Origin: Elusimicrobia bacterium GWA2_62_23
GTDB lineage: Bacteria; Elusimicrobiota; Elusimicrobia; Elusimicrobiales; UBA9959
Direction of reading: 5' to 3'
Assembly (NCBI GenBank): GCA_001799635.1
Contig: MGTV01000018.1
Location: 1-47,768, forward strand
DNA length: 47,768 nt
In this document: in pieces, positions 7,673 through 16,266 of the stretch
Position numbering within the stretch: position 1 is the first letter of the stretch
How the letters are laid out: each line of letters opens with the position of its first letter
Made by a program: the position numbers and the translations under genes
The notes under the pieces: generated by a model
What the model was told of the DNA's origin: nothing
Databases searched by the model: none
Seen by the model: only the letters and a program-made list of their open reading frames with translations

Positions 7673-8419
7673 ATGAAAAACATAAAGAGCATCAGCGTTG
7701 CCGCCATGGCGCTTTTCCTGGCCGGCTGCGATGAGATCAAGTTCAACGGCACCATGAACGTGCTGGAGCAGATAACCTTCAGCCAGAGCCAGAACCAGAC
7801 CGTAGTTGTGGCTCCCGGCCAGTTCGCCGCCAAGGTCACCCTGAGCGCGAACAACAGCAAGAAGAAGATCAAGATGGAGATCAAGAACGCCGATCCCGCC
7901 ACCGAGGTCAAGCTGGAGTTCAGCAAGGACATCGCCATCGGTGAGACCTTCAACATCACCGCCGCCCAGATGAAGCAGAACTTCGACCTGGCCGGCACCA
8001 TGGCCACCAAGGTGACCCGCTCCGAAGAGCGCTCCACCTACGAGAGCTGCACCTACCAGTACCCCCAGACCGTCTGCCGCTCCAACAAGGCCGCCGACCA
8101 GAAAGTGTCCGAGGACCTGGTCGCCAAGATATCCGAGTTCGCCGCCGTGGAGGCCGTGCAGGCCCCCGAGATGGTTAACCCCGTACCGGCCGAGAAAGCC
8201 CCTTACCCGGGCCAGTTCGGTCCCGTGCCCCCGCACACCCCCACCTGCTACACCCAGTGGGTTTCCCGCCCGGGCACCCGCTACGTGCGCTACTTCATCG
8301 AGACCACCGACCGCGACATCGACGCCGGCTTCGTGCAGAATGGCAAGACCCTCGGTTCTTTCAAGGGTCACTCCACTCAGAACGAGACCGTGTACACCTA
8401 CCAGAGCGACTGCCACTAA
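7673..8419 (+). CDS. Predicted lipoprotein of unknown function
   Basis: The 248-residue product has a lipoprotein signal with lipobox LAGC (LFLAGCDEI, lipidated Cys at about residue 19). The mature part carries a beta-rich domain (QNQTVVVAPGQFAAKVTL, KKKIKMEIKN), then a Cys-containing segment SYESCTYQYPQTVCRS-like at about 123-135 and further Cys residues near the end. Codon choice is strikingly uniform (GCC, AAG, ACC, AAC), which suggests high expression. It stands alone between two terminators with a 150-base upstream region. No SD of standard strength is seen (AGGAGAGTAACTAATAG lies 7-23 bases upstream). No family was recognised. Confidence 0.78.
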   Translation: MKNIKSISVAAMALFLAGCDEIKFNGTMNVLEQITFSQSQNQTVVVAPGQFAAKVTLSANNSKKKIKMEIKNADPATEVKLEFSKDIAIGETFNITAAQMKQNFDLAGTMATKVTRSEERSTYESCTYQYPQTVCRSNKAADQKVSEDLVAKISEFAAVEAVQAPEMVNPVPAEKAPYPGQFGPVPPHTPTCYTQWVSRPGTRYVRYFIETTDRDIDAGFVQNGKTLGSFKGHSTQNETVYTYQSDCH

Positions 8420-8442
8420 TAACGGCTATCGCCTGACCAGAG

Positions 8443-8473
8443 CCGGGCCCCGCGAGGGGCCCGGTTTTATTTT
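8443..8473 (+). terminator. Intrinsic terminator
   Basis: A perfect 9-bp stem CCGGGCCCC/GGGGCCCGG with a GCGA tetraloop is followed by TTTTATTTT. It ends the lipoprotein gene. Confidence 0.93.
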
Positions 8474-8490
8474 GTATAGTTTTATGAGTT

Positions 8491-8772
8491 ATGACACCTT
8501 TCGACCAGAATCCCAAGGACCCGCTGCACGGCATCACGCTCAAGGATATCCTGGAGCGGCTTGTGAAACGTCACGGCTGGGAGGAGATGGGCCGGCGAGT
8601 GCAGATACGCTGCTTCACGCACGACCCCAGCGTTAAGTCCAGCCTCACCTTCCTGCGCAAGACGCCCTGGGCGCGCCAGAAGGTGGAGGCCTGGTTCATC
8701 CGCGAACTTTTGACTTACCGCGAGGAGAAACCGGCGCCTAAGGCTCCGGGGGAGCTTCCGGGCGGGGGCTGA
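8491..8772 (+). CDS. VF530-family (DUF2132) DNA-binding-like protein
   Basis: The 93-residue product matches the small VF530 family almost end to end: KDPLHGITLKDILERLV, HGWEEMGRRVQIRCFTHDPS and KSSLTFLRKTPWARQKVE. The family has a helical SAP-like fold implied in nucleic-acid binding; its cellular role is not established. A TATAGT box ends ten bases before the ATG, so the transcript would have almost no leader. The final ~20 residues (EEKPAPKAPGELPGGG) are a non-conserved tail, and its coding region overlaps the convergent gene on the other strand by 35 bp. Confidence 0.9.
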   Translation: MTPFDQNPKDPLHGITLKDILERLVKRHGWEEMGRRVQIRCFTHDPSVKSSLTFLRKTPWARQKVEAWFIRELLTYREEKPAPKAPGELPGGG

Positions 8773-9229
8773 ACAATTTCCCCAGCAGGTTGAAGAAGAG
8801 CCGTATTACGGCGCCCATGGCGGCCGCTATGAAAGAGGCGCCGGCGCCGATCAGGCCGAAGGCCGCGCCCGGAGCTGTGCCGGTTTCCTCCCCGGCCAAA
8901 AGAAAATTCACGAAAGCGAGCAGCAGGTAGGCGCAAGCCACCGCGAGCACGGAGCTCGTGGCCCGCTTCAGGGCGTCCAGAACGCCCAGGTTACGCCCGG
9001 AGAAGGCGTAGCCGGGGAAAAAACACAGCGAGGCGCCGAAAAGCACGAAAGCCGGCAGGAAAGCGCGGGCCTCCGGCCAGGCGTCCAGGAAAGCGCCGGC
9101 CTCTTTGGACGCCATGGCGGCGGCGTTGAGCAGGATGCCCGCCCACAGCGGGCTGGTCCACAGCAGCCCCCGCAGGGCCACTCTCCCGTAGGCGTTATCC
9201 CAGTTTGGTTTTATTATGCCGTTGTCCAT
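8738..9229 (-). CDS. Small integral membrane protein of unknown function
   Basis: The 163-residue product has about four hydrophobic segments (WTSPLWAGILLNAAAMA, AFLPAFVLFGASLCFF, VLAVACAYLLLAFVNFLLA, AAFGLIGAGASFIAAAMGA) and a short proline-rich cytoplasmic tail. No family was recognised. It converges on the VF530 gene and overlaps it by 35 bp. On its own strand TTATAG ends six bases before the ATG, matching the leaderless pattern seen at many genes here. Confidence 0.65.
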   Translation of the reverse strand: MDNGIIKPNWDNAYGRVALRGLLWTSPLWAGILLNAAAMASKEAGAFLDAWPEARAFLPAFVLFGASLCFFPGYAFSGRNLGVLDALKRATSSVLAVACAYLLLAFVNFLLAGEETGTAPGAAFGLIGAGASFIAAAMGAVIRLFFNLLGKLFSPRPEAPPEP

Positions 9230-9298
9230 GACTGCCTATAATTTAGCCAAGTAGAAGGGAGATTTCAAGTGACTTAACAAGGGGGGCGGCTTAAAAGG

Positions 9299-9304
9299 TA
9301 AAAT
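9299..9304 (+). promoter_or_regulatory. -10 box, leaderless GTG start at 9311
   Basis: TAAAAT ends six bases before the GTG start; TTAACA at 9274-9279 may be the -35. The transcript would begin on the start codon. Confidence 0.55.
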
Positions 9305-9310
9305 TACACC

Positions 9311-10471
9311 GTGGAGCTATCCCAAGACCAAGAGAAAGCCCTGAACCGCCTGCTGGACTGGTATAAAGACCCGCAGCGTTCGCGCTTTATTACGCTGGGC
9401 GGCTACGCCGGCACCGGCAAGACCACGCTCATAGCCGTGCTCAAGAACGAGCTGGTGAAAATAAACAAGAACATAAAATTTTCTTTCTGCAGCTATACCG
9501 GTAAGGCCGCGCAGAACCTCAAGAATAAATTGAAGGAAGCCGGCGCGCTCTCCGTCAAGGATTCGGTGAGCACCATCCACGGGCTCATCTACACGCCCCG
9601 GGAGAACGAGGCGGGCCACATAACCGGCTGGGACCGCAAGGACCTGCTGGAGCGCGACCTGATAATAGTGGACGAGGCCAGCATGGTGGACGGGCTCATC
9701 TGGATGGACCTGCTGTCCTACAATATCCCCATCATAGCCGTGGGCGACCACGGCCAGCTGCCGCCCATCTCGGGCAAGTTCAACCTGATGCAGGCGCCGG
9801 AGATCCTGCTCACGCAGATCCACCGCCAGGCGCAGGGCAACCCCATCATAACGGTGTCCGAGCACGCCCGCGCCACCGGCCTGGTGCCGCCCGCGCGCTA
9901 CGGCGCCGGCGTGGTGAAGTACCTGAAGGAAGACTCCGACGCCCAGGAGCGCAGCGGCGAGCTGCTGGAGTGCTATTCGCCTGACACGCTTATCCTCTGC
10001 GGCTACAACAATACCCGCAACAAGATAAACCAGTTCATCCGGGCCAACCGCGGCTATGAAACGCCGGCCCCGGCCAGCGGCGACAGGGTGATCTGCCTGC
10101 GCAACAACCACAAGAAGGGCATTTACAACGGCATGCTGGGCACCATAGTGAGCATCGCCGCGGCGCAGAAGGACTGGTACCAGGCCGAAATTCAATTGGA
10201 CGACCGGGAGAAGCCATACGAAGGCCTCATCTACGCGCCGCAGTTCGGGGCCAAGACCGGCGTTAACTTCACCAAGGACCGCAAGCTCGCCATGATAGGC
10301 GACCTGTTCGACTTCGGCTACGCGCTCACCGTGCACAAGGCGCAGGGCAGCCAGGCCCGCCGGGTGGTGCTGTTCGAGGAACGCTTCGCCCAGATGGACG
10401 ACGAGATGTGGCGCCGCTGGCTCTACACCGGCGTGACGCGCGCGGAAGAGGAACTCTACCTGTTCGGCTGA
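9311..10471 (+). CDS. RecD/Dda-like superfamily 1B DNA helicase
   Basis: The 386-residue product is a compact SF1B helicase. Walker A GYAGTGKTT has its Lys at residue 37; motif Ia includes SYTGKAAQNL; Walker B is LIIVDEASM at about 120; motif III is AVGDHGQLPP at about 145; the C-terminal motifs are TVHKAQGSQ and YTGVTRAEEEL. It lacks the long N-terminal region of RecD and resembles short RecD2/Dda-type helicases that act alone in replication or repair. The start is GTG, chosen because the conserved ELSQDQEKAL helix begins there and a -10 box lies six bases before it. The GNAT gene follows after seven bases. Confidence 0.88.
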   Translation: MELSQDQEKALNRLLDWYKDPQRSRFITLGGYAGTGKTTLIAVLKNELVKINKNIKFSFCSYTGKAAQNLKNKLKEAGALSVKDSVSTIHGLIYTPRENEAGHITGWDRKDLLERDLIIVDEASMVDGLIWMDLLSYNIPIIAVGDHGQLPPISGKFNLMQAPEILLTQIHRQAQGNPIITVSEHARATGLVPPARYGAGVVKYLKEDSDAQERSGELLECYSPDTLILCGYNNTRNKINQFIRANRGYETPAPASGDRVICLRNNHKKGIYNGMLGTIVSIAAAQKDWYQAEIQLDDREKPYEGLIYAPQFGAKTGVNFTKDRKLAMIGDLFDFGYALTVHKAQGSQARRVVLFEERFAQMDDEMWRRWLYTGVTRAEEELYLFG

Positions 10472-10478
10472 GGACGCT

Positions 10479-11525
10479 ATGGCGGAGAACGACTTCGAGA
10501 TAATACCTTTCGACCCGGCCGCGGCCACGGCGGCCGACCCGCTGTGGGCGGCGTACCTGGACCACGTCGAGGCCATGCACTACGAGGTGGATCCGGAAGA
10601 CCCCGTGCTGCCGCGCGAAAAGCACCAGGAGATGCTGCGGGTGGCTTTCAGGATGCCTTACGTGTCCCGGCGCCTGTACCTGGCGCTTACCCCGGAAGGG
10701 CGGGCCGCCGGCGCGGCGTCGGTGTCCACGGAGACCGAGGCCTCGCCGTCCTACCAGGCCAACAAGCATATCGCCAACCTGAATTTTTCGGTGGGGGCAA
10801 AGTACCGCCGGCGCGGCCTGGGGACCAGGCTGCTGGCCCATGTTAAGGCGCGGCTCGCGGCCGAAAAGCCGTCGGTGACGGAATTCATGTGCGCCGCCAT
10901 CCTGGAGCCGGGCCGGGCGTTCTGCGGGCGCCTGGGCAAGGTGGCGCTGGAGCAATCGGAGAACCGGCTGTACCTCAAGGACCTGGACTGGGCCATGGTG
11001 GAGCGCTGGGCGGCCGAGGGACGGAGCAAGAACCCGGCTTCCTCAGTGGTGGTCACCCGCTTTATCCCCGAAGAGGACATAGCCGACTACAGCCGGGTCT
11101 ATACCGAGACCATGAACCAGCAGCCTTTCGGCGAGCTTTCCATGAAAATAATTTTCACCCCGGAGCAGATCCGCGAAGGGGAGAAGGAATGCCGCGAGAC
11201 CGGAGAAGAAGACACCACCATCTATACCAAGGAAGCCGACGGCACGGTGAGCGGCCTTACCGAGACCACGTACCTCAAGGACTCGCCCCACAAGGTGCGC
11301 CAGATGCTCACCGGCGTGCGCGAGAAATACCGCGGCCGCGGCCTTGGGAAACTCCTCAAGGCGCTGATGCTGCTGGAGATCCGCGCCAAACACCCCGGAG
11401 TAAAATACGTGGCCACCGGCAACGCCGATTCCAACGCGCCCATGCTGGCCATAAATAAGGCCCTTGGGTTTAAAAAACATTTGCCCGTATTGATCTACAC
11501 GCTGAAACTGAAAGATATTAAATAA
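10479..11525 (+). CDS. Tandem-GNAT acetyltransferase
   Basis: The 348-residue product contains two GNAT domains. The first has the acetyl-CoA loop KYRRRGLGTRLL at about residue 108, the second KYRGRGLGKLLKALML at about 287 followed by NADSNAPMLAINKALGF, the usual last GNAT strand-helix. Tandem GNAT proteins include mycothiol synthase and several uncharacterised enzymes; which domain is catalytic and what it acetylates is unknown. It begins seven bases after the helicase stop and probably belongs to the same transcript. Confidence 0.85.
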   Translation: MAENDFEIIPFDPAAATAADPLWAAYLDHVEAMHYEVDPEDPVLPREKHQEMLRVAFRMPYVSRRLYLALTPEGRAAGAASVSTETEASPSYQANKHIANLNFSVGAKYRRRGLGTRLLAHVKARLAAEKPSVTEFMCAAILEPGRAFCGRLGKVALEQSENRLYLKDLDWAMVERWAAEGRSKNPASSVVVTRFIPEEDIADYSRVYTETMNQQPFGELSMKIIFTPEQIREGEKECRETGEEDTTIYTKEADGTVSGLTETTYLKDSPHKVRQMLTGVREKYRGRGLGKLLKALMLLEIRAKHPGVKYVATGNADSNAPMLAINKALGFKKHLPVLIYTLKLKDIK

Positions 11526-11554
11526 AGCCGCGTCTGGCGGGTGCTGGAAGGATT

Positions 11555-12241
11555 ATGAACATAATAGAGATAAAAGGGCTGAAAAAGGACTATCCGCTGG
11601 GGGCCACCATAGTGCCCGCCCTGCGCGGGGTTGACCTGGAGGTGGGCGAGGGGGACTTCATGAGCATCATAGGCCCCTCCGGCTCCGGCAAGACCACGCT
11701 GCTCAATATCATCGGCTGCATAGACTTCGCCACTTCGGGCCTGGTGAGCGTGGGCGGCCGCGAGATCACCGCCCTGAACGACAGGCAGATCACGGACATC
11801 CGCCTCAACAAGATAGGTTTCATCTTCCAGACCTTCAACCTCATCCCGGTGCTGGACGTGCTGGAGAATATTGAGTTCCCGCTGCTGCTCATGAAGCGCT
11901 CCGCGGCCGAGGCGCGCAAGCGCGCCGAAAAACTGGTGGAGGAAGTGGGCCTTAAGGAGTACGCCGCCCACCGCCCCGCGGAACTCTCCGGCGGGCAGCG
12001 CCAGCGCGTGGCCATAGCCCGCGCCCTGGTCACCAACCCCGATATTGTGCTGGCCGACGAGCCCACCGCCAACCTGGACTCGGTCACCGGCGCTTCCATC
12101 CTGGAACTGATGCGCCGCATGAACGAGATAGAGAAGACCACCTTCATCTTTTCCACGCACGACGCCAACGTGCTCAAGTACGCCCGCCGCATAGTGAAGA
12201 TCAAGGACGGCCTCATTGAAAAGGAGCCGGTAGCCGCGTGA
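11555..12241 (+). CDS. ABC transporter ATP-binding protein (LolD/MacB type)
   Basis: The 228-residue product has Walker A GPSGSGKTTL (about residue 42), Q-loop IFQTFNLIPVLDVLENIEFP, signature LSGGQRQRVAIARAL, Walker B IVLADEPTANLD and the switch His in FSTHD. The Q-loop and signature sequences are those of the LolD/MacB/FtsE subgroup, which pair with FtsX-fold permeases rather than channel-forming ones. GTG of the first permease gene overlaps its stop (GTGA). It opens a five-gene set (11555-17525) that also encodes two permeases, a LolA-like carrier and a beta-barrel. The ribosome site is GGAAGG nine bases upstream. Confidence 0.93.
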   Translation: MNIIEIKGLKKDYPLGATIVPALRGVDLEVGEGDFMSIIGPSGSGKTTLLNIIGCIDFATSGLVSVGGREITALNDRQITDIRLNKIGFIFQTFNLIPVLDVLENIEFPLLLMKRSAAEARKRAEKLVEEVGLKEYAAHRPAELSGGQRQRVAIARALVTNPDIVLADEPTANLDSVTGASILELMRRMNEIEKTTFIFSTHDANVLKYARRIVKIKDGLIEKEPVAA

Positions 12242-13746
12242 AGCTGATCCTGACCATAGCCTGGCGCAATATCCTGCGCCACAAAGGCAAGAGCCTGGTG
12301 ATAGGGGTGATCCTGTTCACCGGCGCTTTCCTGATGACCGTCGGCAACGGGGTCATAGCGGGTATGGCCAGGGGCGTGGAGAAGAACATCATAGACGGCT
12401 TCATGGGCGACATAGTGCTCATGAGCGATGAGCAGAAATCCGACAATATCCTGCTCAACATGATGGGCGGCAGCATAGAACCGGTTTACACCTACAAGGC
12501 CATAAAGGAAGTGCTGCGCGCCCAGCCTTACGTGCAGAAGTGGCTGCCGGCCGGCAAGAACCTGGCCATGATCCTCAACGAGAACGACGCCACGCCCATG
12601 GCCCTGTATCTCATCGGGGCGGACCTGACCGCTTACCGCGAGATGTTCCCGGACAATTTCACGGTGATAGAAGGCACCTACCCCGCCCGCGCCGGGCGCG
12701 CGCTGCTGCTGCCCGGCTTTCAGCGCGGGGAGATCTACAATTATTCCAACACCTGGTTCATGTCCGAGACCGGAGGCGTGGTAAAGGAGCATCTCAAGAA
12801 AGAGGCGCTGGAGGAGCTGGCCGCGCTGCGCGTGAGCTCCAGCATCGTGCTCATGGGCATGGCCAGCGGCATAAATTCCACCACCGACATCCGCTTCCCC
12901 ATCAACGGCGTGATAAAGTACGGCGCGCTGGACCAGATCTTCGGCCATTTCGCCATAGTGGACCTGGAATCCTACCGGGAATGCCTGGGGTATCTCACCG
13001 CCGCCGACATGGCCGCGCAGGTGCCGCAGGAGGAGAAGAAACTGCTCGGCCTGGAAGGTGCCAGCCTTGACTCGCTCTTCGGCGAGGACATGCTGGCGGA
13101 GGCGCCCAAGGCCGCCCCTGTCAGGGCCGCGGCCGCGCCCGCGGCGGTTTCCGCGGAAGACGGCGTCTACAACGTGGTCTTCATAAAACTTAAGCCCGGT
13201 GTTAATTCCGGAGACGCGCTGCGGCGGCTCAACGCCGCGCTGACGGCCGCCGGCGCCAAGGTGCGGGCCGTGCCCTGGAACAAGGCTTCCGGCCCCATAG
13301 GCGGCATGGCGCTCATCATCGGCGGCGCGCTGTTCGTCTTCGTCATGCTGCTGTTCAGCGTGGCCGTGATCATAATAGTCAACACCCTTACCATGTCCGC
13401 CCTGGAGCGGGCGCCTGAACTGGGCATGATGCGGGCCGTGGGCGCGCAGAAGCCTTTTATCGCCGGGATGTTCCTGGGTGAGACCGCCATACTTTCCTCC
13501 CTGTTCGGCGGGCTGGGCATAGCGCTGGGCGTGCTGGCCGTGCGCGTGATACCGCTTTTGAAGATAAGCACCAATAACGACATGCTGCAGCTGCTTTACG
13601 GCGGCAACATCTTCAGCCCTATCCTGAGCCTGTCCGCCATAGCGCTCACTATCCTGCAGCTGGCCGCGGTTACGGTGATAGCCGCCCTGTATCCTATGCG
13701 GGTGGCCGCGCGCGTGACCCCGCTGGACGCGGTGACCAGGGATTAA
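12238..13746 (+). CDS. FtsX/LolCE-type ABC permease, first of two
   Basis: The 502-residue product has the MacB/LolC arrangement: an N-terminal membrane helix after AWRNILRHKGKSL, a large periplasmic domain (about residues 45-350), then three membrane helices, with the FtsX-domain hallmark SALERAPELGMMRAVGAQKPFI between the first two. The periplasmic domain contains an alanine-rich insert (about 285-305, KAAPVRAAAAPAAVSAED). It starts with GTG overlapping the ATPase stop, which implies translational coupling, and the second permease begins one base after its stop codon. Confidence 0.9.
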   Translation: MKLILTIAWRNILRHKGKSLVIGVILFTGAFLMTVGNGVIAGMARGVEKNIIDGFMGDIVLMSDEQKSDNILLNMMGGSIEPVYTYKAIKEVLRAQPYVQKWLPAGKNLAMILNENDATPMALYLIGADLTAYREMFPDNFTVIEGTYPARAGRALLLPGFQRGEIYNYSNTWFMSETGGVVKEHLKKEALEELAALRVSSSIVLMGMASGINSTTDIRFPINGVIKYGALDQIFGHFAIVDLESYRECLGYLTAADMAAQVPQEEKKLLGLEGASLDSLFGEDMLAEAPKAAPVRAAAAPAAVSAEDGVYNVVFIKLKPGVNSGDALRRLNAALTAAGAKVRAVPWNKASGPIGGMALIIGGALFVFVMLLFSVAVIIIVNTLTMSALERAPELGMMRAVGAQKPFIAGMFLGETAILSSLFGGLGIALGVLAVRVIPLLKISTNNDMLQLLYGGNIFSPILSLSAIALTILQLAAVTVIAALYPMRVAARVTPLDAVTRD

Positions 13747-13747
13747 T

Positions 13748-15487
13748 ATGCTGCTTTTACGCCTGAGCCTCAGAAACCTTCTGCGCCAGAAACGGCGGAA
13801 TATCCTGCTGGGTTCGGCCATGGCCATAGGCGTGGCCATCCTCATAACGGCCAACTCCTTCTCGCACGGCATTTCCGACATCATGTTCAACAAGATCATG
13901 CGCTACGTCACCGGCCACGTGGCGGTGCGGTTCAACGAGCGCGGCGGCGTGATGCGCGAGATCTTCCGCGACCGCCAGCGGGTGTGGGACGCCGTGAAAG
14001 GCGAGCCGCTGATAGAAGAGGCCGACGAGGCCATAGGCACCTTCTCGCGCGCCATAGGCAACGGGCGTTCCGACAATATCATGCTCATAGGCGTGGACAC
14101 CCGGAAGACCCTGAGCGCCAAGGCCATCAAGGAACTGGAGGAATCCTTCCGCATGGCCGAGGGCAAGTGGGAGGACCTGCGCCGCACCGACGTGGAGAAC
14201 CCGGTGATAGTGGCCGAGGAAAAAGCGCGCTACCTCAACGTGAAGCGGGGCGATATTATCCGCGTGCGGTTCCGCAGCATGTTCGGCCAGGACCAGGCCG
14301 CCCGGCTGACCGTGGTGGGCATTTCCCGCAACGACAACATCTTCATGCAGGGCGTGGTGTTCCTGGACCGGGACCGCGCCAAGGACCTGCTGGGCTTCCG
14401 CCCCTGGGAGACGGGCAGCATCAATATCACCATCAAGGACCCGCAGAAGAACGCGCGGGCCCTGGCCGACCGCATACACAGCAGGCTCAGGCCGGGTACG
14501 GCGATAATTTACGCCTCCGCCGGCGGCCGGCCGGCGCAGGTACTGGGCTTCCGCACCGACGACGCCAACAAGGAGAAGCTCAAAGGCGTTATGAAGCTTT
14601 CCTCCGGCTCCTGGGACAAGGTCCTCAGGAAGGACGGCGTGGTGCTGCCCGCCGCGCTGGCCCGGCAGCTCGGCGTGAGCGCCGGCGGAAAGATACGGCT
14701 GGCCTACCCGCGCAAGTTCGAAACGGCCCCCAGGGAGGCCGTCCTTACCGTGACCGCCGTGTGCGCCTCGGGCTGCCCCGGTCCCGCGGCCGTGCTCCTG
14801 AACGACGCAGGCTTCTACGACCTTTACTACGAGGACATGCCCGCCGGCCCCGCCGCGGGCGCCAGAACTTTTTCCGCAGAAGGGCCCTGGGCTGAACTGC
14901 TGGCCCCGGAATGGGTGCTGCTCAACCGCACCAATAACACGGACGACTACAAGAAGAAATACCAGGACATAGCCAAGAATAAGTGGAAAGGCACCACCAT
15001 AGACGTCTCCACCATGTACGAGACCGCCAGCGATATCCTCAAGATGGAGGGCGTGCTGAACCTCATTACCGTGTCGGCGGTGCTGGTGCTGTTCTTTATA
15101 ATCCTGCTGGGCGTGGTGAACACCCTGCGCATGACCATCCGCGAGCGTACCCGCGAAATAGGCACCGTGCGCGCCATAGGTATGCAGCGCCGCGACGTGC
15201 GCAATATGTTCCTGCTGGAAACGCTGCTGCTCACGCTGTTCTCCTCGGCGGCGGGGCTGCTGCTCGGCTTCGCCGTTATGAAGGGGCTGGCGCTTATCAC
15301 CTTCCACCCGCACGACAACCCGCTGGGCATGCTGCTGGTGAACGGCCACCTGTATTTCCTGCCCACTTTCTCCGGCGTGGCGGGCAGCGTGCTGCTGATC
15401 GTGCTCATCGCCGTGGGCACCGCCTGGTTCCCGGCCCGCCGCGCGGCGCAATTGTCGCCGGCCAAGGCGCTGGGGCATTTCGGCTGA
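13748..15487 (+). CDS. FtsX/LolCE-type ABC permease, second of two
   Basis: The 579-residue product follows the same plan as its neighbour: SLRNLLRQKRRNIL then a membrane helix, a long periplasmic domain (about 50-430), and three C-terminal helices with RERTREIGTVRAIGMQRRDV in the cytoplasmic loop. Two different FtsX proteins with one ATPase indicate a heterodimeric transporter like LolCDE. Its periplasmic domain is longer than that of the first permease and contains a Cys-bearing VCASGCPGPAA segment at about 337-347. It is followed after five bases by the LolA-like gene. Confidence 0.9.
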   Translation: MLLLRLSLRNLLRQKRRNILLGSAMAIGVAILITANSFSHGISDIMFNKIMRYVTGHVAVRFNERGGVMREIFRDRQRVWDAVKGEPLIEEADEAIGTFSRAIGNGRSDNIMLIGVDTRKTLSAKAIKELEESFRMAEGKWEDLRRTDVENPVIVAEEKARYLNVKRGDIIRVRFRSMFGQDQAARLTVVGISRNDNIFMQGVVFLDRDRAKDLLGFRPWETGSINITIKDPQKNARALADRIHSRLRPGTAIIYASAGGRPAQVLGFRTDDANKEKLKGVMKLSSGSWDKVLRKDGVVLPAALARQLGVSAGGKIRLAYPRKFETAPREAVLTVTAVCASGCPGPAAVLLNDAGFYDLYYEDMPAGPAAGARTFSAEGPWAELLAPEWVLLNRTNNTDDYKKKYQDIAKNKWKGTTIDVSTMYETASDILKMEGVLNLITVSAVLVLFFIILLGVVNTLRMTIRERTREIGTVRAIGMQRRDVRNMFLLETLLLTLFSSAAGLLLGFAVMKGLALITFHPHDNPLGMLLVNGHLYFLPTFSGVAGSVLLIVLIAVGTAWFPARRAAQLSPAKALGHFG

Positions 15488-15492
15488 ATTTT

Positions 15493-16266
15493 ATGAACAT
15501 CAACAGGATAACCCTCGCACTCGTTCTCTGTTCCGCCGCGCTGGCGCCCGCCTTCGCCGCCGAAAGCCGCGTTTCGGCCGTCTTGAAGGCCATAGACGAC
15601 AACTACAAGATGAAGAAGGACATGCGCGCCGACGTGACGCTGACGCAGCAGAAGGCCGGCCAGGGTACCAAGATCATGGACATGGCCTACTTCCGCCGTG
15701 ATTCCGACGACGCCTTCCTCATAGCCATGCGCGCCCCCGAGAACGAGCGGGGCAACGGCTACCTGCGCGTGGGCGATAATTTCTGGATGTACCGCAAGAA
15801 CACCCGCACCTTCCAGCACGTCAACCGCGACGAGAGCATAGGCGGTTCGGACGCGCACGGCGACGATTTTGAGACCCGCAAACTGGACGAGCTCTACGGC
15901 CCGCTGGTGAAGCCCGACGGCAAAGAGGACTTCGGCGAGGAGATGCTGGGCAAGGTGCCGGTGCACCGCTTCGAGGTGCGGGCCAAGGTGAACGACGTGG
16001 ACTACCCGCGCCAGATCTTCTGGACCCGCCGCGACAATGGTCTGCTGCTAAAACAGGAGAGTTACTCGCTCTCGGGTACCCTCATGCAGACCGCCTACTT
16101 CCTGAAGTTCACGGAGATAGAGGGGCGCTTTGTGGCGGTGAAGCAGCTTTTTATAGACGAATTCGAGAAAGGCAATAAGACCATAGTGGAGATCTCCGGC
16201 ATAGTCCCCGGCAAGCTGGAGGACAAGATCTTCACCAAGGCCTACCTGGAGAACCTGAGCAAATGA
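15493..16266 (+). CDS. LolA-like outer-membrane lipoprotein-sorting protein
   Basis: The 257-residue product has a signal peptide (MNINRITLALVLCSAALAPAFA) and the features of the LolA-like family that travels with FtsX transporters: ADVTLTQQKAG, YFRRDSDDAFLIAMRAPENERGNGY-type strands, DNFWMYRKNTRTFQHV, and a late beta-sheet ending in FTKAYLENLSK. Such half-barrel proteins carry lipoproteins or lipids across the periplasm. The ATG at 15493 is preferred over upstream in-frame codons because the signal peptide begins there. Its stop overlaps the ATG of the barrel gene by four bases (ATGA), so carrier and barrel are translationally coupled. Confidence 0.85.
   Translation: MNINRITLALVLCSAALAPAFAAESRVSAVLKAIDDNYKMKKDMRADVTLTQQKAGQGTKIMDMAYFRRDSDDAFLIAMRAPENERGNGYLRVGDNFWMYRKNTRTFQHVNRDESIGGSDAHGDDFETRKLDELYGPLVKPDGKEDFGEEMLGKVPVHRFEVRAKVNDVDYPRQIFWTRRDNGLLLKQESYSLSGTLMQTAYFLKFTEIEGRFVAVKQLFIDEFEKGNKTIVEISGIVPGKLEDKIFTKAYLENLSK

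Noticed and set aside
11590..13899. A 769-codon minus-strand open frame, and many similar long antisense frames (for example 13757-15478, 9317-10576, 5580-6884).
   Set aside because: They lie opposite well-supported genes, are rich in His/Gly/Arg/Gln from reversed GC-rich codons, and show no family motifs.
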